DNA from: Colletotrichum lupini
Lineage: Eukaryota; Ascomycota; Sordariomycetes; Glomerellales; Glomerellaceae
NCBI RefSeq assembly: GCF_023278565.1
Contig: NC_064676.1
Coordinates: forward strand, 4,960,001-5,024,000
Reading direction: 5' to 3'
DNA length: 64,000 nt
Shown here piece by piece: positions 23,190 through 34,946 of this stretch; position 1 is the stretch's first letter; each line of letters starts with the position of its first letter. The notes beneath the pieces were generated by a model. It did no database searches, was not told where the DNA came from, and saw only the letters and a list, made by a program, of their open reading frames with translations. Position numbers and translations under genes: made by a program.

Positions 23190-24893
23190 ATGCCTTCAGC
23201 AGCTCTGTGTGCTCGCTCATTGCGAGCTTACGCTCGCCATGGCTCCAACGTATGTCCAATTGATCCGGCGGTGTCAAATGTCAGCCCGCGTAGCCCAAAC
23301 TAACCCTTTGGTGACAATCAGCACACTGCCATTCTTGCCCGCGCCTTCTCAGCATCTGCGCGGAGGCCAGAGATCAACAAGGTCTACCCTTCAGCTACTG
23401 AGGCTCTCAAGGACATGAGGCCCAACTCCACACTTCTCTGCGGTGGCTTCGGTCTCTGCGGTGTTCCCGATACCCTGATTGACGAGGTCCTGAACAAGCC
23501 TGAGATCACTGGCATCACCGCCGTCTCTAACAACGCCGGCACCGATGCTTCCGGCCTCGGCAAGCTTCTGAAGACGAAGCAGATCAGCAAGATGATTGCC
23601 AGCTACATTGGCGAGAACAAGACCTTCGAGAAGATGTACCTCACCGGTGAGGTTGAGCTTGAGCTTACCCCCCAGGGCACACTCGCTGAGCGCTGCGCCG
23701 CCGGCGGTAAGGGTATTCCGGCCTTCTACACCCCGGCCGCCTTCGGCACCGTGGTGCAGACTGGCGAGCTGCCCCTCCGCAACAAGGCCGACGGCTCTCC
23801 CGACCAGTTCTCCTACCCCAAGGACGTCAAGGTCTTCAACGGCAAGTCATACCTCCTCGAGGAGAGTATCGCCGGTGACTACGCCTTCGTCAAGGCCTAC
23901 AAGGCCGACAAGCTCGGAAACTGCCAGTTCCGCCTGGCCGCCAACAACTTTAACGGTGCCATGGGCCGCAACGCCAAGATGACTATTGTCGAGGCTGAGC
24001 ACATTGTCGAGCCTGGTGAAATCTCCCCCGAGGCTGTCCACCTGCCTGGCATCTACGTCAAGCGCGTCATTCAGAGCACCACCCCGAAGAACATTGAGAA
24101 GTACACCTTCGCCAAGGACCCCAACGACGCCGATGCCAAGAAGGCCCTCGGCACCGGTGACACCGCCGCCAAGCGCGAGCTCATCGTTCGCCGTGCCGCC
24201 AAGGAGTTCAAGAACGGCATGTACGCCAACCTGGGTATCGGCATGCCCATGCTCGCACCCGGCTTCGTCGGCCCAGAGGTTGAGGTTCAGCTCCAGTCCG
24301 AGAACGGTATCCTTGGTCTCGGCCCCTACCCCACCAAGGGCAACGAGGACGCCGACCTGATCAACGCCGGCAAGGAGACCGTCACCCTCAAGCCCGGTGC
24401 CGCCGTCTTCGGCAGCGAGGAGAGCTTCGGCATGATCCGCAGCGGCCGCATCAACCTCACCATCCTCGGTGCCATGCAGGTCAGCGCCAACGGCGACCTC
24501 GCCAACTGGATGTTGCCCGGCAAGGTCAAGGGCTTCGGTGGTGCCATGGATCTCGTCAGCAACCCCAGCGCGACCAAGGTCGTTGTGACCATGGAGCACA
24601 CCGACAAGAAGGGCAACGCCAAGATTGTCAAGCAGTGCGCTTTCCCCTTGACTGGCAGAGCCTGCGTGTCAAGAATCATTACGGAATTGGTAAGTCTCTT
24701 TCCACCTCCTTTCTACCCTAGCTCCTATGGGATGATGACATGATACTAACGTGCCATGCAGGGTGTCTTTGACGTCGACTTCGCCAACGGACTGACCCTC
24801 ATCGAGATTGCGGACGGAGTTACGGTGGATGAGATCAAGAGCAAGACCGAGGCGCCCTTCACCGTCGCCGACGACCTGAAGCCCATGTTGTAA
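23190..24893 (+). CDS. OXCT1: Succinyl-CoA:3-ketoacid-CoA transferase, mitochondrial
   Basis: Family I CoA-transferase moving CoA from succinyl-CoA to acetoacetate; in fungi related enzymes also act on acetate or propionyl-CoA. Three phase-0 exons, 23190-23249, 23322-24689 and 24762-24893, give 519 residues. The first ~40 residues are rich in Arg, Ala and Ser without acidic residues, as in mitochondrial presequences. The alpha half contains [17 protein letters not shown] and the [16 protein letters not shown] loop. The beta half contains [18 protein letters not shown] and the catalytic Glu in SENGILGLG (about residue 347). Codon use is strongly C-ending, suggesting high expression, which also produces long spurious antisense frames. 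Confidence 0.95.
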
Positions 24894-25292
24894 AAGGAGC
24901 ATATTGTATGAGGGAGACTTCTTGGAGAATGAATGAATCTGTGGAGGAGGTATATACCCGTCACGATGGGTACGCCATTGTCATCATCTAGAGTACGGCG
25001 TCAAAGCTTAGGGATCAAAATGATAGCCATGATTTTTGCTTTTCCAACCTATTGGTACTAGAGATGTCCAAACTGCCCTCGCTGCTGCCGAACGCGATGC
25101 ACCTAAACGCCAGCTCATGAAAAACGGATAGGTAATAATCACATCATTTAATGGTGCAAAGCTGTTGGCACTACTCTCCCAATACCGAGTATGGCTTGAG
25201 TGAAGAGTGTTTTACACTCAGTTCATCGAGACTGGGACCAACATTAGCCTCGGTCTCCGAGGACTTACCCGTCTCTCATCTCAGAACAGACT
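24894..25292. other. Convergent 3' spacer
   Basis: 399 bp between the CoA-transferase stop and the stop of the convergent gene at 25293. It is moderately A/T-rich near 25130 (aataatcacatcatttaatgg). Nothing is recognised apart from likely 3' UTRs. Confidence 0.5.
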
Positions 25293-26863
25293 TCAAGAAC
25301 CCATGAAAGACTGCAGAATGTCATCAAGCCTCCGCCTCTTCTTTCTGTTGGGGTTCAATCCCGTCTCGACCTTGCCCAGCTCTACCTTTGGCCTCAACGA
25401 CTCCGTCGGCTTCCGCGCTGGCTCCTGCTTGGCCAACCCCGACGACCTCCTGAAGAACGTGTACCTGCACGTGGCGAAGAGTCCCCGGCGCACATACGAA
25501 ACGGCTGGCGTGATGCCCGGCCTGCCGGACCCGCAATGGCCGAGCTGGAGGCATGCGAGCGGCTTCGCGGGCAGCACTAGCTGTTCCGACACCACCTTGA
25601 GTAACGTACCCGTCTTCTGACCCGCTCTCTTGAGGTCTGCGTCCCCCGTGAGCTGGCCGAGGAAGGAGTACAGCCAGAAGCCCCACGTCTCGAAGGGGAA
25701 ACCCTTGCAGGTTTGCGCCTCGTAGCCCGGCACGTCGACGTACATGGATAGATTCCTCTTGGCCGCGTCGCTGAGATGGTCGAGAAACGGAGGGGCGTCC
25801 TGGCCGTCTGGAGAAGATGGCTTGATGGTGATGGGCTGGTTGCTGCTCTGACAGAAATTCATCAATCCGTCGTCAATGTTGCGCGCCATACCCTGGAGCT
25901 GTCTCGGCTTGCTGTCCTTGCCCTCCGCCGTATCAACGGCGCCGTCGAAGAGTAAGAGGTACCACAGCAGAGAATCGTGCGGGCCATGCAGCGGCTCGTC
26001 AACCTCCCAGCCATTCTCCCCCGCGGCGCCCCAGGCGTCTCCCCAGTCGCTCCTCGACGCGTTGACGTCGTACAGCGCCAACGCGGGGAACTTGGAGACA
26101 TACTGGAGCGAGTGCGTCGTGACGGACTCGTCGCCCCAGAGACGGAGGACGCGGAGGAGCGGGAAGGGGTCGTCCATCTCGGACCAGCTCCTGACGAGGC
26201 GGTCGTCGACTTTGGGGAAGCTGGGGGCGTGTTGCTCGTCCATGACCGACGCCGACGACGCCGGCTCGATGATTTCGAGGATGGCGAGGTTTCGGAGCTT
26301 GGGCAGCGCCAGCAGCTCGTTCTCGCCAAAGGAGCAGGACCCCGTGATGGTCAGGTGCGTCACAAAGTCCACGTTGGGCGACTCGAGGGGTTTGAGGTAG
26401 TGGCGGAGACTCGCGCTGCTGGGCTGGCATATGTGTTGGCGATAGCGATATAGGCCCAGCGTCTTTTCGTCGTCCTCGACGAGGAGGAGTTTGGAAAAGA
26501 CCTTCCAGGCTTGGAAGCATACACCTCTATACATCAAAAAAACAAAACAATGAATAAATGTGCCATTTTTGGAGTAATTAAGAGGTTGACCAACCTATTC
26601 TCCAAGAGCCGCCATATCCTCCACAAGTACCGCCGCGGCAGGTCTTCACGGGCGAGATGGTGTTCTTCCACGTCGCCGATGTTCTCCGCTATCGTGTGCA
26701 CCGCCATGTCGGCGAGCGACCTCGCGCCCTTCATGCCTTGGCCGCCGCGACCTCTTCGTGGTTGCCGGCCGGTCCGCCGTGACCAGTCCCGGCCATTTTG
26801 GTACGCGTCGGGGGGCCGCTGTGCGACGACTTCTTTGAAGACTTGTCCGTTTTGGTCATACAT
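25293..26863 (-). CDS. Conserved hypothetical protein, possibly F-box/elongin-A-like at the N-terminus
   Basis: I do not recognise this protein. Two exons, 26863-26595 and 26526-25293, joined in phase 2, give 500 residues. The junction reads LLENR-GVCFQAWKVF. Residues ~48-100 (RSLADMAVHTIAENIGDVEE...LPRRYLWRIW) loosely resemble the helical start of elongin-A or F-box-like proteins. Residues ~130-260 contain leucine-rich stretches (HLTITGSCSFGENELLALPK, PLLRVLRLWGDESVTTHSLQ) suggesting irregular LRR-like repeats. The C-terminus is basic (NRKKRRRLDDILQSF), a likely nuclear localisation signal. That order suggests a nuclear ubiquitin-ligase adaptor, but this is inference only. Confidence 0.7.
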
Positions 26864-28823
26864 GAGAGACGGTGCATGCAGAAAAACTGAGCAGAGATAG
26901 CTTAGGAGGTCGAAAAGCAGTTGAAAACTGTATCACCTTTGAGAGTTCGTCATGGTTATGGCCATGGGTGAGGTGAGATGACGGGTGAGCAAGGAACGGA
27001 CTCAGTGAGAGACCGAAGCACCGTGCATATACTGTATAACACACCTCCGCACTGTATAGGCGAGATAACCTCACCCCAGTGACAGCGCTTCTGCCGTAAG
27101 AACCAGGGCTCTGGGACAGTGAACAGAGCGCATCATAGGCTAGAGCTTGACAGTCAGGTTTGTGATTGACGTCTGGAACGATGTTTAATGCGCCCCAGCA
27201 CAGTCACGGCATCTCACTACACGCAAGGTAAATGCGGTGGGAAACAATGTATCGCTGCAAAAAATTTCTCCAATCACCAATACAGCCGAAGCTGCCACGG
27301 GTCAGAGGGTAAGTGTGCGAGTAAAGTGCGTCAGTCTCTCCTCCTGTTTCCCCTCCAGACACATTCATTGATAACGTGAAAGCCAGAGTGAATAAGGAGG
27401 ATTAATATGTTTTATGATTAGGTAAAGAAGAAAAGAGAAAGAGAGGAGGGCGCAGCTTCTGCGCGCGATCTCAGCCTTGATATTGGGTTTCTGAGAGTGG
27501 GGCCAGTGGAGAGGGTGGTTGGTTGGTTCGCGCTTAGGTTTTGCCGGTGGCCGGGATTCACTTTCAGTTGGAGATGCGGCTCGATACCTTGGTGGGCCAC
27601 TTGCAAGTCTCTTTGGCATTTCATTGCGATGAACTCGTTTCACAACTGGGTTGGTCTTCGGATTGAAGACAAATATGACTTACATCCGCGATTCTACCAC
27701 ACTGAGAGCTCTTAATCTTGTAGCATGGACTGGATTGAACCAACGGAGATTTATCCCAAGCAAAGTGAGAGGCTACTCCTACACTTTGAGGACTAGTCGC
27801 AGTTGATTGATGAACTACCTACCACACAGTCAAATCTCACTGAGGAACTCACTTATTCGTTGGTACATTGTATCAAAAACTAATTTCTCCCTGGCAAAAA
27901 GCTAATCACTGGTATTCTCTTGATTACCTTCAGTTTTGGTATATTACCTTAGGAGGAGTCTATAAAGAACCGAGTGGAGTCAATCCACGTACCGAATGAG
28001 AGCCGCCAGATTGAAATCATCCTTCGATTGGCCTCACCCTTTTCCCGTCTCTATCGGGGTCATTATATCAGGGACCGCGGCCTTGTACCTGAGGGAGGGT
28101 AAGATGTTGCACCTGTAACTAAAGTGAGGTGATTGCCGAAAACATACTACGCGTGGCTTAGATGACAGACATTCTGCACATGTGCATCTCCTGACACAGG
28201 CTGTCTACATGGAAGCCTGCCCGCTTTAGCGCGGGGCACAAAGTCGTGGCGGTGAAAAAGAGGCCAAAGAGTGGCCCCCTCGGGTAGAAATGGGCTGCTG
28301 CCGCCGGCCAATGAAGGTCAAGGTGTTTGTGTTTGCGGGACTCTGCAGGTTCAGGGACTGAAATGGACTGCAGTATCGTGCTTTGCGCGCCGTAACCCAA
28401 CGATGCTGTTATGGCCCATTTTGGTAACTTGGCAGGGCGAAATACCGTAATAATGATTGCCCCTCTGATCTGCCACACCCTATTAAGTCTGTGACTCTTC
28501 GAGCTATGCCTTAGTGTCTACCCAATGGGATCATAACTGAAGTCCGATTCACCGTGTTGACCCTGCTTTATCTCCAGTGATTCCCTCTTCCTCTGCTTCT
28601 AAGGAAATCTCCGACACCATAACCTTTTTCTTTTAAAAACCACCACGCCCAAGTGCAGCCGCCGCCCACCAAAGCAGGACAGCACACTTTTACCCCGCCA
28701 TCCTACCCTTTGCGCCAACTATCTTTGCTAAACATCCCACTTCGACCCCGCAATCTCACTTTGTCTACGCAGACAATCAGAAGCAAACCAGCAGAAAAAA
28801 AACAGAACCTCATCACAGTCAAA
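26864..28823. other. Gene-free intergenic region (about 2 kb)
   Basis: It lies between the divergent unrecognised gene at 25293-26863 and the PDAP1-like gene. Open frames are all under 110 codons and show no domain character. The section 27700-28150 is A/T-richer than its surroundings. Just upstream of 28824 there is a long C/T-rich leader typical of a strongly expressed fungal gene (ccctcttcctctgcttct near 28580). I see no tRNA, rRNA or transposase. Confidence 0.45.
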
Positions 28824-29727
28824 ATGGCAGGCGGACAACCAGGAGGCAACTCTCGCGGCCGTGGCGGCAAGTTCAGAAAGTTCACCCGTGGAGGTTCGTC
28901 AAAAATTCGCCTCAGTGATACCCATCCCGTTGAAGCGCAGGCTGACATTCTACTGATTGGAAAGGTGGCAAGCACTTCTCCCGTGATCTCAGACCCCTCG
29001 ACGCCGATGGCAACGAAATCAACATGTGGGCCGCCGGCTCCAAGAAGAAGGACGAGGAGAGCTCCGAAGAAGACTCTGAAGAGGATTCTGAGGAGGAGTC
29101 CGACTCTGACGAGGGCGGCGCCGCCCAGGCCGAGTTGTCTCGTGCCGATAGAAAGGCTGCCGCAAAGGCTCGCAAGGATGCCGCCATAGCCAAGAAGAAG
29201 GCCCAGGCCGTCGAGGTCGGCGACTTGCCCCCCAGCGATTCCGAAGAGGAGAGCAGCGATGACGACATGCCCGCCAACCCCAACCACTCCAAGGCCTCTC
29301 GCAACCAGACCAAGGCGCCTGCCCCCAGCGCCGACGTTGACGAGGCCGCCGAGGGCGTCAAGAAGCTGACCGTGGCCAACAATCGCAAGGAGCGCGAGAG
29401 CATGGAGGCCGCGCAGGCCAAGGAGAGATATCGCAAGCTGCACGAGGCCGGCAAGACGGACGAGGCCAAGGCCGATCTGGCGCGGTTGAGACTCATTCGT
29501 GAGCAGAGAGCGGCTGATGCTGCTCGGAGAGATGTAAGAAGTTCAGCTCAAATTTCGTTTTACCTCCTAGACATTAAAACTAATCATCTAATTTTCTGCA
29601 GGCCGAGAGAGAAGAGCGCGAGGCCCAAGAGGCTGCGAAGAAGAAGGAGATTGAGGCAAAGGAGGCCAAGAAGCGTGAGGCCGCCCTCGGCCCTTCAGCG
29701 AAGAAGGGCAAGAAGTCCAGCAAATAA
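28824..29727 (+). CDS. 28 kDa heat- and acid-stable phosphoprotein homologue (PDAP1/PP28 family)
   Basis: Small charged protein of the casein-kinase-substrate PP28 family; cellular role poorly defined. Exons 28824-28893, 28965-29533 and 29602-29727 give 254 residues. The N-terminus is Gly/Arg-rich ([20 protein letters not shown]). Residues ~45-80 form a Glu/Asp/Ser tract ([20 protein letters not shown]) full of CK2 sites. The family core is [20 protein letters not shown] near 170-190, followed by a Lys/Glu helical tail ending KKGKKSSK. The first intron uses a GTTCGT donor at 28894, the same rare form as in the UTP22 gene; the acceptor at 28964 is forced because the upstream AG leads into a stop. 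Confidence 0.88.
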
Positions 29728-29993
29728 GCCGGTCCTGGCCAAGCCGGGCATTCAGTGCTCTTTGGTAATCTGGACACGACCTCAAGTTATATACCATCGT
29801 TCTTCCTGGTCCATATTCGATCCCAGCATCGCATGCCCCGGACACCATGTGGAAGCCACAAATGTGGACAAAAGATTTTGTGTGCCAAAGCCCAATTGCT
29901 GCCATAGGCTGTTCTGCCAGACTCCGTGAAAATGCTCTATTTTACATGAAGCCAATGTACAATACCTCGCGCAGTGCAGATTCATGATTTGTC

Positions 29994-31022
29994 TCACATG
30001 CCACTCAACCCATCCGATCCAACGGCGTCATGCCACACCTGATCAAAATCCACGCCCTCTTTTCGGAACAGATCCCGGATCTGCTTCGCCACTACAACTT
30101 GCTTCTCGGGGCCGAACCCACCTGGCTGCGAGGACTCGAACTGCACGATCTCGATCCACCGGAAGAAGAGGTTCTCCTTGCCAATTGCGTTGAGAGCATC
30201 CCTGAACTGGAACACCTGTCTCCGTCTGTCGTCTTCCTTTGCCGTCACGCCCTCTTCCTCAACTGACATCCAGCCGTAATCTTCATGATACACCAGTACC
30301 AGGCGTCTGAAGGCATCTAGTGCGACGTCGTTGCGATCAACCATGGTGTGAGCGTCAATCATAGCTTGCCAGTCGAGATCCCACTGTCCAGTCATGGTGA
30401 GGTAGCCAGTCTTCTCCTGAAGGAGAAGAGGGGAGCAAGCTTGCCGGATGACCTGCTGCAGCGCCTCGTTGCGCTCCCTGTCCTTGAAGATGTCGCCCAG
30501 CTGCTGGTCCCACTCCCGGCTGCGCCGGACGTAGATTTCCTTTTCGCGAAAACCGACCTTCCACCGCCAGCTGACCGGGTTGCTGTACGACGTGCCAAAG
30601 ACGAACTCGACGGGCCACGGCCAGACAAAGATGAAGAGCATGAGATCCAGGGTTAGCGAGCCGCCGCGCTTGGCGACCTCCCAGAGGAGCTGTCCCCAGG
30701 TCGAGTCGGCGGTGGGGAAGGTCGTCTCGTTGGGGTAGCCCATGGCGGACTGGACGAATTTGAAGTAGTAGGGCAGGATCCAGTACATGCGCAGGACGAA
30801 GAGCGCGGCGACGGCCAGGTTCATGCCGACCGGCACGAGGAAGATTTTCTTCTTGAACTCCACGGGCTTGGAGTCGATGTGGGTGATGTAGACGTGCTTT
30901 TGGTCAAGCGTCTCGATGAAGGGTTGGAGGACCTCTGCTGGCTTCTTGAAGGGCTTCGGCGGCGCGCCCACTGCCGCTTTCTTGGGCGCCTTGGATTTGA
31001 CGGCCTTCACTTTGGACGCCAT
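29994..31022 (-). CDS. Conserved fungal membrane protein of unknown function
   Basis: Single exon, 342 residues. ATG 31022 (MASKVKAVKSKAPKK) is used; the frame extends seven codons further only to a GTG. The N-terminus is Lys/Ala-rich and basic. Two clear hydrophobic spans lie near residues 55-82 (FLVPVGMNLAVAALFVLRMY) and 115-142 (LTLDLMLFIFVWPWPVEFVF), with an amphipathic helix between them. The C-terminal ~190 residues are soluble and rich in charged helices (DIFKDRERNEALQQVIRQAC). I recall similar proteins as uncharacterised entries in filamentous ascomycetes but can assign no family name. An organelle membrane location is plausible; the basic start alone does not settle it. Confidence 0.8.
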   Translation of the reverse strand: MASKVKAVKSKAPKKAAVGAPPKPFKKPAEVLQPFIETLDQKHVYITHIDSKPVEFKKKIFLVPVGMNLAVAALFVLRMYWILPYYFKFVQSAMGYPNETTFPTADSTWGQLLWEVAKRGGSLTLDLMLFIFVWPWPVEFVFGTSYSNPVSWRWKVGFREKEIYVRRSREWDQQLGDIFKDRERNEALQQVIRQACSPLLLQEKTGYLTMTGQWDLDWQAMIDAHTMVDRNDVALDAFRRLVLVYHEDYGWMSVEEEGVTAKEDDRRRQVFQFRDALNAIGKENLFFRWIEIVQFESSQPGGFGPEKQVVVAKQIRDLFRKEGVDFDQVWHDAVGSDGLSGM

Positions 31023-31374
31023 CGTGACCGTTTCCGCGGACACTTACTGTGAACCAGTTGTGCTTGTGAAATGTGAGTGAGAATAAGTGAGCTCGACCCA
31101 GGGCTCTTTAGCTACAAGCTGGCCGAATTTGCTTTACAAATGGGGGCAAGGGGGTCGCATGCCACCAGGTACCTGCCCCTGACGTACCAGGTGGTGGTGG
31201 GTCCAAGAACTGTCCAATTGCCTCCTGGCAGCGATTGGCTGCACATGCTGACCTCTCCAATTGCCCTGGGGGAGCTCGAGAAATTTCTGGGGCATTTCGA
31301 AGGAGCTCGAGCTCGACCTTAACTTTCTCCAGGCATTCCTTCGCAGCCTCTCATGTTGCGCCCAAATACAAATC
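31023..31374. promoter_or_regulatory. Short bidirectional promoter with repeated CCAAT boxes
   Basis: 352 bp between two divergent start codons. The 10-mer tccaattgcc occurs at 31213-31222 and again at 31256-31265, with a reverse CCAAT (gattgg) between them near 31233. Two gagctcgag elements follow near 31270-31315. The exact repeat and central position make this a reasonable HAP/CBF-type control site for both genes, the downstream one mitochondrial. Confidence 0.4.
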
Positions 31375-34300
31375 ATGCTTAGATGTAGGATATGGAACGT
31401 AAGTAGAACTATTCCCGAGTGATCGAGGTCTTTGCACATAATCTAATAGCTTCTTTAGGAGCGAAGCAGTGCTTACGTCTGCGCCTTCTGCCGCCACCCC
31501 GCCCTGCAGCGGCAGCGTGATCTCGGTCGACCAAACTACTCCGATTCGACGAAGCATGTATCGACCGGCAGCAGAGGATTCGCGTCATGGGGAGGTGGCA
31601 AGGGCTCTATCGGCTCGGGCATTCCTAGGAAGTCACCCGGTCCGGCCAACGGCTCCGGATGGGGAGCGTCGGCATTTGGTGCAGGCACGCCGTCAAAAGC
31701 ACCGAGCCCCGAGGGCCCAGCAGTAGCGGCCCCCGTAGATCGAAGCAACGACGTCGATGATGGGCTTTTACCACACGAGCGCGCCGCGCGCCAAAAGCTA
31801 GCCACCCACAAAGCCGCACAGGAGAAGGCCGTGCAGGACAAAGCTGATGCGACGAGAAAGGCCCAGGATGCTTTAGGGCAGCCCGACCCGAGACAACGAG
31901 GGCCTAAGGGAGGTCTCGGTAGCGGTCTTGGAAGTGGAGGCGTTCGAAGTGGCGCGCAAAGAGGCTTAGGAAGAGGCCTTGAGAGCGTCCCTACAAGTGC
32001 AGGGGGAAGAGAGGAAGAAAAGAAGCCGAGGCAGTTTTTCAGTGGCTTAGGAGATGGCCGTAAAGGAGGCCTTGGAGGTGGCCTTGGAGGAAGCTCTAAA
32101 GGTGGCTTGGGAGACGCCAACACAAAACCGCGAACTCAAGGCGGTCTCGACGAAAGGCCTTCACGTTCAGCACCAAGATCCGACTGGAGACATCGTCATG
32201 ATTCAGATCAAGCCCCGCCAAGCACACCTGTACCGCATCACCGACGCGCTGAAAGAGATGGTCTCGGTGGTCTGTCGTCCCAGAGGGACTCGCGTCAGCG
32301 GAATGGTCTCGGCAAGTCAAACGCACTGGGCTCGGGCAGCTGGAGCCAACTCTCAAAGAAGACTCAAGACTCTAGCATTGATTCCGAGGGACTTTCGAGA
32401 GAGAACTTTTTCACCAAATTTCAAGAACGGGTGGCCGAAAGCCCCATCCGGAACGACAGAAACCCACGATCATCACGCTCAGAACTTGGTGGCTTGAGCG
32501 AAGACATGTTAGGGGACTATGCACAAGCCGCACCGAACACGTCTCAAAAGCCAGAGTCCAAGACAAGAGAGTTCGATCAGTCCTACGAGATCAACCGTGA
32601 CTCTCGACGACGCGACAAGACTAGCAACCGTCGCGGGGATACTTACGCATCCTCTCGGGGATCGCACAAGTCAAAAGGGCAGTCACGGTGGGAGGACGAA
32701 AATGATGAATGGGAAGATGGTGGTATAAGTCCAGCCGAACGCCGCCGTCAGAAGGCTGAGGCAAAAGCACAAAGAGCTGCGGAAGCTGCAGCAGCTGCAG
32801 CTGTCCCGAGTATCTTCCTGCCCGAGTTCATCAGCATATTAAATTTGGGCTCAGCGCTGAAGATGAAGAGTCGCGAGTTTCTGAAGGCTCTGGCAGAAAT
32901 GGGCTTCGAGGACATTACCGAGGACAGCATCATGAAGGGAGAAACCGCGGCTCTAGTCGCTCAGGAGTTCGGGTTTGAACCAAAAGTTGATACTGGCGCT
33001 GCGAGGGATCTCAAACCTCGGCCTCCTCCGGAAGATGTCTCGGTATTGCCGCAACGGCCCCCTGTTGTGACCATCATGGGCCATGTCGATCACGGAAAGA
33101 CTACGCTCCTCGATTACCTCAGGCAATCTTCCATTGCGGCGCAAGAACACGGCGGTATCACTCAGCACATCGGTGCCTTCATGGTAAAGATGTCTGAAGG
33201 AAAGCTCATCACCTTCCTCGACACACCTGGTCACGCGGCCTTCTTGACCATGCGCCAACGTGGTGCCAACGTCACGGATATTGTGGTCCTGGTTGTGGCA
33301 GCTGACGACAGTGTCAAACCTCAGACTCTGGAGGCTCTGAAGCATGCCAGATCCGCAAAGGTGCCAATGATCGTGGCCATCAATAAGTGTGATAAGGAAG
33401 ATGCGCGCCCGGATCAGGTCAAGGCAGACCTCGCTCGCCATGGTGTCGAGATCGAAGACTTTGGTGGTGACGTACAAGTTGTTTGTGTGAGCGGAAAGAC
33501 TGGTCAAGGCATGTCTGAGTTGGAGGAGAACATCGTCACCTTGGCTGAAATTCAAGACATGCGAGCCGAAGCCGATGGTATGGCTGAAGCTTGGGTGCTT
33601 GAAGCCAGTATAAAGCCATATGGCAAGTCTGCCAACGTGCTCGTCAAGCGTGGCACTCTACGCCTCGGCGACTTCATTGTCGCAGGCACTGCCTGGGCTA
33701 GGGTTCGAGTTTTGCGAAATGAGGCCGGACAGGAGTTGGACGAGGCGCCGCCTGGAACCCCTGTCGAGGTTCTGGGCTGGAGAGACGAGCTACCTGCTGC
33801 TGGTGACGAGATTCTTCAGGCACCCGACGAAGACCGAGCGAGGGTGGCTGTCGACTACCGCGAGGAGATGCGGGAGAGAGAGGCATCTTCGAAGCAGTTG
33901 GCTGAGCAGGAGCTTCGCGAACGTGAGGCCAAGATTGCTGCTGAGATTGCGGCAGAGGTTGAGGCAGCAGATGGAGATGCCGTCGAACCGGCTTCAACCA
34001 CGAAAATTATCAATTTCATGGTTAGAGGTGACGTCGTGGGCTCCGTCGAAGCTGTATGCGCGACTATTAACGAGATTGGCAACAATGAAGTGAGGCCTCG
34101 TATCCTCCGGTTTGCGGCTGGCCAGGTTTCCGAGTCAGATGTTGAGCATGCCGAGGCATCGAACAGTGTCATTGCCAACTTCAACAGTACCGTCCCCGGC
34201 CATATCAAGGCCATGGCGGAGCAAAAGGGCGTCAGAATTATAGACCACAGCGTCATCTATCACTTGGCAGACGATGTCAAGCAAGTCATGTCAGAGTCCT

Positions 34301-34689
34301 TGCCGGATAAGGTGTCGTCCAAGGTTGTCGGCGAGGCGGATATCCTTCAAATTTTCCCCATCAACATCAAGGGACGCAAGTATAAGAACATTGCCGGATG
34401 CAAGGTCAGAAACGGTTCGGTCACTCGATCAACCATGGCGCGCGTTCTGCGCGGAGGCGAAAAGATCTTTGAAGGTAAGCTATCCCCCTTTCATCACCGT
34501 TGGTGTGAGTAGCGGCCTAATCTGACAACAAATGTAGGCAAGATTGATACTCTCAAGCACGGCAAGAAAGATGTAAACGAAATCAGAAAGGGCTCCGAGT
34601 GCGGTATTGCCTTTGACGGATTTACAGACTTCCATGTTGGCGATCAAATCCAGATGTACGAAGAGGTGAGGGAGAAGAGGTCTTTGTAA
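31375..34689 (+). CDS. IFM1: Mitochondrial translation initiation factor IF-2
   Basis: GTPase that places initiator tRNA on the mitochondrial ribosome. Exons 31375-31398, 31459-34474 and 34538-34689 give 1063 residues. The eight-residue first exon plus the Arg-rich start of exon 2 (AYVCAFCRHPALQRQRDLGR) looks like a targeting sequence. Residues ~170-500 are a long low-complexity extension with Gly-Leu-Gly repeats (GGLGSGLGSGG, GLGGGLGGSSKGGLGD). The IF2 N-terminal subdomain is near 490-530, and the G domain starts with GHVDHGKTTLLDYLR at ~549, then DTPGHAAF and NKCDKED. Domains II-IV follow, ending in EGKIDTLKHGKKDVNEIRKG. No other in-frame ATG precedes the targeting sequence. Confidence 0.93.
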
Positions 34690-34946
34690 GATAATGGGGA
34701 CAGCTGTAAGACATTTGTACGAGATGACAAGACGAGGCCATGGGTATAGAGTTAAGCAACAGTGGTGCTTGAGAGTTTCTTGACATCAAAGCTGTGCTCG
34801 GGAGGAGGACGAACGTATTCGGAGACGCAACTCATACAACGCCATACTGTAAAACAACTTGTGTAACCAGCCTATCATGGCTGCTATAGAATATTTGGGG
34901 AGGCATTTGGCCACCTCAAACTTCGTCATGTATTATTCATTTATTT

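Noticed and set aside
23847..24599. Minus-strand 250-codon open frame antisense to the CoA transferase
   Set aside because: Same codon-bias effect; the sense strand encodes a clear enzyme.
28703..29443. Minus-strand 246-codon open frame opposite the PDAP1-like gene
   Set aside because: The Leu/Gly/Val-rich product mirrors the charged repetitive sense protein and has no family character.
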